Origin: Syntrophorhabdus sp. PtaB.Bin184
GTDB lineage: Bacteria; Desulfobacterota; Syntrophorhabdia; Syntrophorhabdales; Syntrophorhabdaceae
Assembly: GCA_002067555.1 (NCBI GenBank)
Contig: MVQQ01000213.1
Location: forward strand, 1 to 14,505
DNA length: 14,505 nucleotides
Direction: 5' to 3'
Shown here: piece after piece, positions 7,041 to 14,017 of the stretch
Position numbering within the stretch: the first letter of the stretch is position 1
Layout of the letters: every line of letters starts with the position of its first letter
Made by a program: the position numbers and the translations under genes
The notes under the pieces: model-generated
Database searches by the model: none
The model's input: the letters and a program-made list of their open reading frames with translations, nothing else
What the model was told of the DNA's origin: nothing

Positions 7041-7535
7041 ATGTCAAAGACACAGAAGAACCTCGAGGAGGCGTTTGCCGGCGAATCGCAGGCCAACCGG
7101 AAGTATCTCGCCTTCGCGAAGAAGGCCGACGAAGAAGGCTTCAAACAGGTTGCGAAGCTCTTCAGGGCCGCGGCGGAGGCGGAGACCATCCACGCTCACA
7201 ATCACCTCAGGGAGCTCAAGGGTATAAAGAGCACGAAAGAGAATCTCGTGGAAGCGATCGGCGGGGAGACGCACGAGTTCAAGTCCATGTATCCCGCAAT
7301 GATCGAGGACGCGAAGTCGGAAGGGAACGCGGGTGCTGTGAGAACCTTCCAGTTTGCCAACGATGTTGAGATCGTGCATGCGGGTCTCTATCAAAAGGCA
7401 CTCGACACCCTTGGCAAGAACGAGGATACCGACTATTGGATTTGCAAGGTGTGCGGCAACACTGTTGAGGGTGAGCCGCCTGACGAGTGTCCGGTCTGCA
7501 AGGCGAAGAAGGTTGCCTTCTACAGGGTAGCCTGA
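7041..7535 (+). CDS. rbr: Rubrerythrin
   Basis: This 164-residue cytoplasmic peroxide reductase of anaerobes has an N-terminal ferritin-like four-helix domain and a C-terminal rubredoxin domain. Candidate diiron ligands are Glu15, the pair Glu48/His51 (AETIHAH), Glu77 and Glu80 (GGETHEF), and Glu110/His113 (VEIVHAG). The rubredoxin iron site is Cys135/Cys138 (ICKVCGN) with Cys150/Cys153 (ECPVCKAKK). This is the compact form of the family, shorter than the Desulfovibrio protein. ATG 7041 is chosen because AAAGGAGG at 7029-7036 precedes it; an in-frame start at 7014 would place that site inside the gene. Its position after fprA joins peroxide removal with oxygen or NO reduction. A terminator follows. 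Confidence 0.96.
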   Translation: MSKTQKNLEEAFAGESQANRKYLAFAKKADEEGFKQVAKLFRAAAEAETIHAHNHLRELKGIKSTKENLVEAIGGETHEFKSMYPAMIEDAKSEGNAGAVRTFQFANDVEIVHAGLYQKALDTLGKNEDTDYWICKVCGNTVEGEPPDECPVCKAKKVAFYRVA

Positions 7536-7552
7536 TGTGGGAATACCGGAAC

Positions 7553-7588
7553 GACCGGGGAGGGGTTAGCCTTCCCGGTCTTCTTCTT
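7553..7588 (+). terminator. Intrinsic terminator after rubrerythrin
   Basis: GACCGGG 7553-7559 pairs with CCCGGTC 7574-7580, with AGG/CCT extending the fold inward, followed by the T-rich TTCTTCTT. The U-tract is interrupted by C, so some read-through into the flavoprotein gene is plausible. Confidence 0.8.
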
Positions 7589-7600
7589 GTGGAGGATTAG

Positions 7601-8170
7601 GTGAGACTGGTCGTATTCAATGGAAGCCCCAGGGTGGGAGGGAACACGGACCTCCTCGTCACATCGGTCCTGAAGGGGATCGACCGGCATCTGCACCGTG
7701 TGGATATATTCCGTCTCAACGACATGAATATCAGGCCTTGCCAGAATTGCGGAGGATGCACCGATACGGGGGTGTGCGTCCTGAAGGATCAGATGCAGCA
7801 GGTATATCCGGCCCTCAGGAAAGCGGACAGGATCATCCTCGCTTCGCCCATTTATTTCTCCGGACTGTCGGCCCAGACGAAGATTATGGTCGACCGGTGC
7901 CAGCCTCTATGGTGCGAGAAATATATCCACAACATGCCTCTTAATGGGCTGGTTCACCGCAAGGGCCTTCTCATTCTTGTCGGAGGGATGAAGAAACAGG
8001 TGGGTGCCGATTGCGCCGGCGCCTCGGCGACGGCCTTTTTTCGGAGCGTGAGCGTTGAGGAGCACAAGACCCTGGCATATCTGGGTGTAGACGCGAAAGG
8101 TGCCATCCTCTCCCACCCCACGGCCCTGAAGGATGTCTATGAAGCCGCGAAACAGCTCATGACACACTAA
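7601..8170 (+). CDS. NADPH-dependent FMN reductase/iron-sulfur flavoprotein
   Basis: This 189-residue flavodoxin-fold protein starts MRLVVFNGSPRVGGNTD, the FMN phosphate-binding loop of the NADPH-dependent FMN reductase superfamily. PCQNCGGCTDTGVC holds a compact motif, Cys47-x2-Cys50-x2-Cys53-x5-Cys59, matching the 4Fe-4S-binding pattern of archaeal and anaerobe iron-sulfur flavoproteins (ISF), which pass electrons and help remove peroxide or oxygen. ASPIYFSGLSAQTK is another family motif. The GTG start at 7601 has GGAGG five bases upstream. Its place after fprA and rbr supports an electron-transfer or defence role, but the partner is unknown. No separate promoter is evident, so it may depend on read-through of the preceding terminator. 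Confidence 0.88.
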   Translation: MRLVVFNGSPRVGGNTDLLVTSVLKGIDRHLHRVDIFRLNDMNIRPCQNCGGCTDTGVCVLKDQMQQVYPALRKADRIILASPIYFSGLSAQTKIMVDRCQPLWCEKYIHNMPLNGLVHRKGLLILVGGMKKQVGADCAGASATAFFRSVSVEEHKTLAYLGVDAKGAILSHPTALKDVYEAAKQLMTH

Positions 8171-8178
8171 AAAACGAT

Positions 8179-8331
8179 GAAGGTTCAAGGGTTCAAAAGT
8201 TCAAGAGTTCAAGAATAAAGACGGATAAGGCACCGGACGCCTTCGGCCGGTGTGCGAATTGTGTTGGCAACCGATCCCCCTCTTCGCGGTCCTTCCCTTG
8301 AACCTTTGAATTTTTGAACCCTTGAACTTTC
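8179..8331. repeat. Inverted repeat element 3, 8-bp unit variant
   Basis: The left arm has four 8-base units (TTCAAGGG, TTCAAAAG, TTCAAGAG, TTCAAGAA) starting at 8184, 8192, 8200 and 8208. The right arm has four units starting TTGAA at 8298, 8306, 8314 and 8322. Arms 8179-8215 and 8295-8331 are complementary at 31 of 37 positions by my count, and three further positions are G-T pairs that would hold in RNA. The polarity is opposite to the other elements: TTCAA on the left and TTGAA on the right. The core carries CACCGG 8231-8236 pairing with CCGGTG 8247-8252. The element begins 8 bases after the preceding stop codon. Confidence 0.88.
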
Positions 8332-8338
8332 TTTATCC

Positions 8339-8367
8339 TTGTTTCTTTGCCATCCCCATAGTATAAC
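8339..8367 (+). promoter_or_regulatory. Candidate promoter for feoAB
   Basis: TTGTTT 8339-8344, a 17-base spacer and TATAAC 8362-8367 lie just outside the right arm of element 3. Transcription would begin near 8374, leaving a leader of about 20 bases with GAAAGG (8380-8385) before ATG 8395. No recognisable Fur-type operator was seen. Confidence 0.45.
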
Positions 8368-8394
8368 CAAACGGAAAATGAAAGGTTTGCGGAC

Positions 8395-10638
8395 ATGAGC
8401 GAGGAACTGTTCCCCGTAACCGCTCTTGACGAGGGGCAGGAGGCAACCGTGCGTCTTCTCTCGGGTGGAGAGGCGTTGACAGGGCGTCTCGCGGCAATGG
8501 GCATCATTCCCGGGACAAGGATCAAGCTTCTCAGGAAGAGCCGGGGGCAGATCATCGTCCTTGCTTCGGATACGCGCGTTGCTCTGGGCAAGGGCCAGGC
8601 GGAGAAGATCCTTGTGAAAAGGGAGGGATCTCATGAGGCCGAAGACAGGCCCGATGCAAGGCGGAGTCTTCTCGTGGCTCTGGCTGGACAGCCGAACGTG
8701 GGCAAGACCACGGTTTTCAACCTCCTCACCGGTCTTTCGCAGCACATCGGTAACTGGCCGGGAAAGACGGTGGAGCGCAAGGAAGGCATTCACAGGATAG
8801 GAGACACCGAGATCACGCTCGTGGACCTTCCCGGGACTTACAGCCTCAGTGCCTACTCGGAGGAGGAAAGGGTGACGCGGGAGTTCCTCATCCACGAGCA
8901 CCCCGACGTAACGGTTCTTTTCGTCAACGCGTCGGCGCTGGAAAGAAGTCTTTATCTCCTCACGGAGCTTCTCCTTCTGCGGTCACCTGTCATTGTGGCC
9001 GTCAACATGTTCGATGTGGCCGAAAATCAGGGGGTGCATGTGGAGGCGGAGGCGCTTGCGGCATCTCTTGGTTTGCCCGTGGTTTCAACGGTGGCAACGA
9101 AGAACAAGGGTATCAGGGAGCTCCTCGAAGAGATCCTCAAGGTGGCGGAGAACCCGGGCCTGTACAAACCGAAGATCCCCCGGGTGACAAAAGACCACCA
9201 CGACATATACATGAGGATATCGGAACTTGTCAGGGACCATGTGCCTGTGCCCTACACGGTGGAATGGGTGGTGACGAAGCTCATGGAGGGTGACTCGGAG
9301 GTTACCGAGACGTTCCAGGGGATGGTTCCCTCCCAAGTCTGGAGCGACATACAAAGCCTTCTCGTCGCTCACGAGGACGCGTTGCGCGCCGTCGTGGGGG
9401 GAAGGTACGACTGGATAGAGGACGCCACGCGCGCCGCAGTCTCGCGGTTCAGGCGCGGCCAGGTACTGATGACGGACCGCATAGATCATGTCCTGACGAG
9501 GCCCCTGACAGGTATACCCGTGCTTCTTGCCATTCTCGCGATCGTTTTCCTCGTCACTTTCGCCGTGGGCTATCCCCTGCAGGGCTACCTCGAGTCTCTT
9601 GTCGCATCCCTGGGGACCATGGTTCAGAACCTTCTGGAAGAGGAGCCGCAGTGGATAAGAGGACTTCTCGTCGACGGGATCATCGGTGGGGCGGGATCCG
9701 TTGTGACCTTTGTTCCCATACTGCTCATATTTTTCTTTGCCATGTCCTTTCTGGAGAATGTCGGATACATGGCCCGTGCCGCCTTTGTCATGGACCGGTT
9801 CATGCATATCATCGGGCTTCACGGGAAGAGCTTTTTGCCCATGTGCCTGGGATTCGGGTGCAATGTCGCGTCTGTGCTCGGAGCGCGTATAGTCGAGTCG
9901 AGGAGGGCGAGGCTTCTTACCATATTCCTCACGCCATTCGTGCCCTGCACGGGCCGGCTGGCGGTGATAACCTTCGTCGCGGCGGCTGTCTTCGCCGGGA
10001 ACGCGCTTGTCGTCACATGGTTTCTCGTTGCCCTCAACGTGGTCATGCTCGGTGTGGCCGGGATGTTTATAGGAAGGTTCCTGCTCCGTCAGGAGGCAAT
10101 TCCATTCATTATGGAACTCCCACTCTATCATAAACCCGATTTCAGAACCATCGGACTCGTCGTATGGCACCGCACCGTCGCCTTCATCAAGAAGGCGGGA
10201 ACGGTCATCCTTCTCTTTTCCGTTTTTCTCTGGATCCTGTCGAACATACCGCCGGGGAGCGTCGAGAAGAGCGTGCTCGGAAGGATAGGGACTCTTTTCG
10301 AACCCCTGGGAAGACCTCTCGGTCTCGATTGGCGGATGGTCGTGGCCCTCCTTTCGAGCGTCATCGCCAAGGAGAACTCCGTCGCGACCCTTGGTGTCCT
10401 GTACAATGTCGGGGACCAGGGCCTGATGGCGGTCCTGTCGAGCGCGATCCCGCACGCGTCGGCACTATCCTTCCTTGTGGTGCTCATGCTTTTCATTCCC
10501 TGCGCTCCGACCATCGTCGTCATGAAGCAGGAGATGAACGACAGGAAGTGGTTTATCATATCCTTCCTTTTCATGCTTTTTCTGTCCTATGTGATGGGAG
10601 TGGCCGCGTACAGCCTGGCAAGGGCGGCGGGGATTTGA
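8395..10638 (+). CDS. feoB: FeoA-FeoB fusion, ferrous iron transporter
   Basis: This 747-residue inner-membrane Fe(II) importer has FeoA fused to its N-terminus. Residues about 5-75 form the small SH3-like FeoA domain (LAAMGIIPGTRIKLLRKS). A polar linker (76-90) leads to the FeoB G domain: G1 GQPNVGKTT (98-106), the switch region HIGNWPGKTVERKEG (117-131), G3 DLPGTYSL (144-151) and G4 NMFD (204-207). The membrane part from about 370 carries PMCLGFGCNV (482-491) and the gate motifs PFVPCTGR (514-521) and FIPCAPT (700-706). No FeoC or separate FeoA is visible. The Shine-Dalgarno sequence is modest. The gene ends one base before the AAGAC end of repeat element 4 begins. Adjacent iron-dependent detoxification genes suggest linked demand for iron. 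Confidence 0.96.
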   Translation: MSEELFPVTALDEGQEATVRLLSGGEALTGRLAAMGIIPGTRIKLLRKSRGQIIVLASDTRVALGKGQAEKILVKREGSHEAEDRPDARRSLLVALAGQPNVGKTTVFNLLTGLSQHIGNWPGKTVERKEGIHRIGDTEITLVDLPGTYSLSAYSEEERVTREFLIHEHPDVTVLFVNASALERSLYLLTELLLLRSPVIVAVNMFDVAENQGVHVEAEALAASLGLPVVSTVATKNKGIRELLEEILKVAENPGLYKPKIPRVTKDHHDIYMRISELVRDHVPVPYTVEWVVTKLMEGDSEVTETFQGMVPSQVWSDIQSLLVAHEDALRAVVGGRYDWIEDATRAAVSRFRRGQVLMTDRIDHVLTRPLTGIPVLLAILAIVFLVTFAVGYPLQGYLESLVASLGTMVQNLLEEEPQWIRGLLVDGIIGGAGSVVTFVPILLIFFFAMSFLENVGYMARAAFVMDRFMHIIGLHGKSFLPMCLGFGCNVASVLGARIVESRRARLLTIFLTPFVPCTGRLAVITFVAAAVFAGNALVVTWFLVALNVVMLGVAGMFIGRFLLRQEAIPFIMELPLYHKPDFRTIGLVVWHRTVAFIKKAGTVILLFSVFLWILSNIPPGSVEKSVLGRIGTLFEPLGRPLGLDWRMVVALLSSVIAKENSVATLGVLYNVGDQGLMAVLSSAIPHASALSFLVVLMLFIPCAPTIVVMKQEMNDRKWFIISFLFMLFLSYVMGVAAYSLARAAGI

Positions 10639-10639
10639 G

Positions 10640-10801
10640 AAGACAGCTTGAGCAGCTTGAGGCGCTTGAGCGTTAAAGAATAAGAAGAAATAACGCCACT
10701 CGTATCTTTGACTTGGCGCGATCACGAGCGCTCCAGCCTGGCGGAGATAAGGGGGGTCTGTTTTTTGTCTTTCACGTTCAAGCGGCTGTTCAAGCCGTCT
10801 T
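10640..10801. repeat. Inverted repeat element 4, 9-bp units
   Basis: It begins with AAGAC 10640-10644 just after the feoAB stop and ends with GTCTT 10797-10801, so the short terminal inverted repeat of element 2 recurs exactly. The left arm has three units close to GCTTGAGCA. The right arm, read inverted, has GGCTTGAAC, a three-base remnant AGC, and CGCTTGAAC, then GTGAAAGACAAAAAAC. The core of about 90 bases is unrelated to the other cores and includes a small bulged hairpin at 10731-10746 (CTCC/GGAG). No clear terminator is seen in the core. The base of the core carries the TTTTTTGTCTTTCACG stretch shared with element 1. Confidence 0.85.
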
Positions 10802-10806
10802 TAGCC

Positions 10807-10835
10807 TTGACTCTTTCCCCCGGGTTCTGTAGACT
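10807..10835 (+). promoter_or_regulatory. Promoter of the tetR-efflux group
   Basis: TTGACT 10807-10812, a 17-base spacer and TAGACT 10830-10835 form a promoter. Transcription would begin near 10842, only about eight bases before the tetR ATG, and no Shine-Dalgarno sequence lies between them. The downstream end overlaps a large palindrome. Confidence 0.6.
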
Positions 10836-10865
10836 GAACGCGGGTTCAAATGAACAGGCGTTCAG
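10834..10865. promoter_or_regulatory. Nested palindromic operator, probable TetR binding site
   Basis: Outer half-sites CTGAACGC 10834-10841 and GCGTTCAG 10858-10865 are perfect inverted repeats. Inside them GTTCA 10844-10848 and TGAAC 10851-10855 form a second inverted repeat around the same centre. In all, 26 of 32 positions are symmetric. The palindrome covers the end of the -10, the expected transcription start and the tetR ATG, so bound protein would block initiation. Its size suits a TetR dimer or pair of dimers. Confidence 0.75.
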
Positions 10866-11455
10866 CTCAAGAGACTCGTGCTATGATCAATGATGCGGCG
10901 CTCCGGGTGTTCTCGCGATCGGGCTATGACGGGGCCAGCATGAGGATGATAGCGTCGGAGGCCGGCATCAGCGTGGGGGCGCTTTATCTTCACTACAGGA
11001 GCAAGGAGGAGCTTTGCTCCACTGTTTTCAGAGGTCTTTTCGAGGAGTTCCGGAATGCCATCGCGGAAAGGACCCGGGGGATCTCCGACCCGGCCGAACA
11101 GATACGCTCCTACGTAAGAGCGTATATGGAAATGGCAAGGGTCCATCGCGAGTTCATCTATACCTTCAATAAGGATAAAGGGTTCACCTTCGGTGTGGAA
11201 TGGAAGCAGAAGTTCTTCGTGGAACTCCGAGGGTTCATGAACGGGATCATCAGACGGGGTATAGAAGAGGGGACCTTTGCCGACATCGAGGAGAGCGAGG
11301 CGACAAAGATCGTCCTCAGCGTTCTCAGGGGGTATGTCGTTTCCATCGTCATCGATCCCGAGAATCTTTTTACCGCCGACGCGTGCACGGACATCCTTCT
11401 CAATGGTCTTGTCAAACGCCGGGATCCTGAAAAAGGAGCGGGTCTTTCCCGGTGA
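10850..11455 (+). CDS. TetR/AcrR-family transcriptional regulator
   Basis: This 201-residue DNA-binding protein has the N-terminal TetR helix-turn-helix at about residues 8-55 (INDAALRVFSRSGYDGAS, then MRMIASEAGISVGALYLHYR and SKEEL). The C-terminal part is helical, variable and ligand-binding, so the inducer cannot be predicted. ATG 10850 is the only start that keeps helix 1 whole, because an in-frame stop lies at 10835-10837 and the next ATG (10883) would cut into it. No ribosome site is present and the message is probably near-leaderless. It overlaps the TolC gene by 4 bases (GTGA). With the operator over its own start, it probably represses itself and the efflux genes, as in AcrR-like systems. 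Confidence 0.93.
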   Translation: MNRRSAQETRAMINDAALRVFSRSGYDGASMRMIASEAGISVGALYLHYRSKEELCSTVFRGLFEEFRNAIAERTRGISDPAEQIRSYVRAYMEMARVHREFIYTFNKDKGFTFGVEWKQKFFVELRGFMNGIIRRGIEEGTFADIEESEATKIVLSVLRGYVVSIVIDPENLFTADACTDILLNGLVKRRDPEKGAGLSR

Positions 11456-12843
11456 GATTACCTGTCCCGATATTCATGACCTTCACGTTCCTGTGGCTCG
11501 CAGCCATGGGACACTGCGGGTCGTACACCCTGGACGATCTTTACTCCATAGCCCTCCAGCGTTCCGAGAGGGTGAAGATATCCGAAGAGGATCTGGCTAT
11601 AGCCAGGACGGGAAAGGACAAGGCCGTGTCGGCACTGTTACCGAAGATATCCGGTCTGGGAAACTACACAGGATACAAGGACCAGAAGGTCTCCGACACA
11701 GGGAGCCTGACCCAGCCTGATGAGTTCTCCGGCTGGAGTCTGCGCCTCGACCATTCCGTGTCCATGTCGGGCAGGGAGATCACAGCCTACAGGGTGGCAC
11801 GGGACAATATAAAGAAGACGGATCTTGACCTCTTCGCCGTAAAGGAGCAATACATTCTCTCGGTGACGAACGCGTATTATGACGTCCTCAAGGCGTCGCG
11901 TCTCGTGGAGATACAGAAGCAGAACGTGGAGCGCCTGACGAAACACAGGGATGCGGCATCGATCAGACTCAGGATAGGGGAGGTCACGAAGACGGCCGTG
12001 TTAAGAGCCGAGGCGGAGTTGTCAGGGGCCCGTTCCGATCTCGTCAAGGCGCAGAATCTCCTGAGGTTCACGAAGGTTGTCCTGAAACGGATCGTAGGTC
12101 TTGAGGACGAATTCGATATCGTCGATACCCATAAGGGGGGTGCCGCGGGACTCAAGGACATAAGCGAGGGCAACACCGACCCCGCTATCGGGAATTGCCC
12201 GGGACTCGAGCTTGAGTGCCTCAGACAGATGGCCTACGTCGAAAGGGCAGAGTTGAGGTCGTCGGGCATCCAGAAGAATATCGCCTCTTCCCAGGTTGCC
12301 ATTGCCCGGGGCTCGTACTGGCCGACCCTTGCCGTTGAAGGGGTCTTCGCGCAGAGGAAGGAAACCCCTGAGACAAGCGGTCTCATCAGGGACAATCTCT
12401 ATGGCGGCGTCAGGGTGGTGTTTCCCTTTTTCGAGGGCGGGTTGAGGGTCGCCGAAGTGAGGGAAGCCGAATCGAAGAAAAGACAGACCGACTATGCCCA
12501 TGAGGACCTGAAAAAGAGCGTCACCGTCGAGGTAGAGAGCTCTTACCTCGATTTTGTCACCCAGAAGGGTATCCTGCGGTCGCTCGAGGACCAATGGGTC
12601 TTTGCCGACGACAACTACAGGGCCGTTTCAAAGCAGTTCGAGTTCGGCCTTGCACAGAGCGTGGACGTTATGGACGCCAACACGCTCCTCGTGACGGCGG
12701 AGCGCCAGCTTATCGATGCCCTGTACCAGTACCAGCAGGCCGTTGTCCGTCTGAGACGCTCCACGGGGACGCTGCTCGCGTCGGTGAACAGCAAGGTGAA
12801 CGGTGCCGTCCCCGGGGTCGTGAAGGAGAACATGGCGAAATGA
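11452..12843 (+). CDS. TolC-family outer membrane efflux protein
   Basis: This 463-residue protein is exported by an N-terminal signal peptide (hydrophobic residues about 5-20, with likely cleavage near GHCGS). Two tandem outer membrane efflux repeats build half of a TolC-like alpha-barrel: TLDDLYSIALQRSERVKISE opens the first, and long heptad-rich helices with EIQKQNVERLTKHRDAASIR follow. The second repeat includes QVAIARGSYWPTLAVEG and VVFPFFEGGLRVAEVREAES. Three such chains form the outer channel of a tripartite pump. The GTG start lies within the tetR stop (GTGA), implying translational coupling, with AAGGAG about 12 bases upstream. An alternative ATG at 11476 would shorten the signal peptide. 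It overlaps the adaptor gene by ATGA. Confidence 0.93.
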   Translation: MRLPVPIFMTFTFLWLAAMGHCGSYTLDDLYSIALQRSERVKISEEDLAIARTGKDKAVSALLPKISGLGNYTGYKDQKVSDTGSLTQPDEFSGWSLRLDHSVSMSGREITAYRVARDNIKKTDLDLFAVKEQYILSVTNAYYDVLKASRLVEIQKQNVERLTKHRDAASIRLRIGEVTKTAVLRAEAELSGARSDLVKAQNLLRFTKVVLKRIVGLEDEFDIVDTHKGGAAGLKDISEGNTDPAIGNCPGLELECLRQMAYVERAELRSSGIQKNIASSQVAIARGSYWPTLAVEGVFAQRKETPETSGLIRDNLYGGVRVVFPFFEGGLRVAEVREAESKKRQTDYAHEDLKKSVTVEVESSYLDFVTQKGILRSLEDQWVFADDNYRAVSKQFEFGLAQSVDVMDANTLLVTAERQLIDALYQYQQAVVRLRRSTGTLLASVNSKVNGAVPGVVKENMAK

Positions 12844-13973
12844 AAAGAAGGACCATCGGAATAGCGGGCCTCACGCTCCTTGCCCTGTCAGCCACCATCC
12901 TGCTGTCCGCGGGTTGCGGAAAGAAGAGTGCCGGGGACAAGGCCGTGAACGTTATCGTGCAGGCCGCGGAGAACCGCAAGGTGCGCCCCTACATAGAATC
13001 TACAGGGACCCTGAACCCCAATGAAGAGATCATCATGGGTGCCGAAATAGACGGAATAGTGCGGAATGTGAAGGTGGACGAGGGTACCGTCGTCACGAAG
13101 GGAATGCTCCTCGCGATGCTGGACGATACGGAGCATGTGCACGAAGTCATAAGGGCAAAGGCGGCCCTCAAGCAGACAGAGGCGTCGCTGGCGAACACGA
13201 GGATGGAGTTCTCGAGGAAGGATGCTCTCTACAAGGAACAACTCGTCACGAGACAACAATACGATGATGTGTTCACGCGTTTGACCCTTGCCGAATCCGA
13301 GGTCGACCGTGCCAGGGCCGCCCTTGTGATAGCCAATCAGAAGCTGGCCAAAACAAGGCTTTATGCGCCCACAGCTTGCCGGGTCAAGGAGAAGAAGGTT
13401 TCCGTGGGGGATTTCGTGAAGAACGGTACCCCGATGCTTGTATTGATCCAGCCGGTGCCCCTGAAGCTTCGGTTTTCCGTCCCCGAACGCGATATCGGCA
13501 AGATGAAGGTCGGCCAGGAGGTGCATGTCAGGGTCGACGCCTTCCCCGGGCGTGAGTTTGTCGGCAAGGTCTCCATAGTCTTTCCGAGCGTCGAGGAGAA
13601 AACGCGGAGCCTTACTGTGGAAGCTCTTATTCCGAACGGACAGGATGAGCTCAAGCCCGGCCTTTTCGCGAAGGTCCGCCTGTATACCGGTGAGGAGCAG
13701 GATACGGTCCTTGTTCCTGTCACCTCTCTCCTGTACGAGGGTGAGAGGGTGCGTCTCTATGTTGTCGAGGGCACCACCGCCCGTGAGCGCCCCGTGAAGC
13801 TGGGCAACAAACATGGCGAATTCATGGAGATATCCTCGGGATTGAGGGCAGGGGAGATGGTGGTCGTCGCGGGACAACAGAACCTTTCGGAGGGCGCGAA
13901 GGTCTCTGTCGAGAAACCCGCGGGGCAGGAGAGGGGCAAAGAAGGAACAGGACATAACGAGGAAAGGAAATGA
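12840..13973 (+). CDS. RND periplasmic adaptor (membrane fusion protein), lipoprotein
   Basis: This 377-residue HlyD/AcrA-type adaptor links the inner-membrane pump to the TolC channel. The N-terminus MKRRTIGIAGLTLLALSATI leads to LLSAGCGKK, a lipoprotein-like signal with lipidated Cys26; the Ser at -3 is less usual than Leu. A lipoyl-like half (about 65-98, GIVRNVKVDEGTVVTKGMLL) is followed by a coiled-coil hairpin (about 100-172). The second lipoyl half (YAPTACRVKEKKVSVGDFV, 175-193), a beta-barrel and a membrane-proximal domain come after it. ATG 12840 overlaps the TolC stop (ATGA) and makes a complete lipoprotein signal; the longer frame from 12594 lies over the TolC gene. The C-terminus is lysine- and glutamate-rich. 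Confidence 0.94.
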   Translation: MKRRTIGIAGLTLLALSATILLSAGCGKKSAGDKAVNVIVQAAENRKVRPYIESTGTLNPNEEIIMGAEIDGIVRNVKVDEGTVVTKGMLLAMLDDTEHVHEVIRAKAALKQTEASLANTRMEFSRKDALYKEQLVTRQQYDDVFTRLTLAESEVDRARAALVIANQKLAKTRLYAPTACRVKEKKVSVGDFVKNGTPMLVLIQPVPLKLRFSVPERDIGKMKVGQEVHVRVDAFPGREFVGKVSIVFPSVEEKTRSLTVEALIPNGQDELKPGLFAKVRLYTGEEQDTVLVPVTSLLYEGERVRLYVVEGTTARERPVKLGNKHGEFMEISSGLRAGEMVVVAGQQNLSEGAKVSVEKPAGQERGKEGTGHNEERK

Positions 13974-14017
13974 TAGCGCCCGGGATAGCACACAACGGGC
14001 CGCTTGCCGGTTGATCT

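Noticed and set aside
8231..8252. Terminator behind the ISF-like gene
   Set aside because: CACCGG/CCGGTG forms a stem, but no T-run follows, so it is reported only as part of element 3.
9085..10455. Long minus-strand open frame opposite feoAB
   Set aside because: It is antisense to the conserved membrane domain; its composition is charged and irregular, and no motif supports it.
10883..10885. Alternative tetR start at the second ATG
   Set aside because: It would remove the start of helix 1 of the DNA-binding domain and has no better ribosome site.
12594..12839. Longer N-terminus for the adaptor protein
   Set aside because: It overlaps the TolC gene out of frame and would bury the lipoprotein signal that starts at 12840.
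13974..14017. Terminator or promoter between the adaptor and pump genes
   Set aside because: GCCCG/CGGGC could pair weakly, but there is no T-run and no promoter pattern; the gap looks like an ordinary intra-operon spacer.
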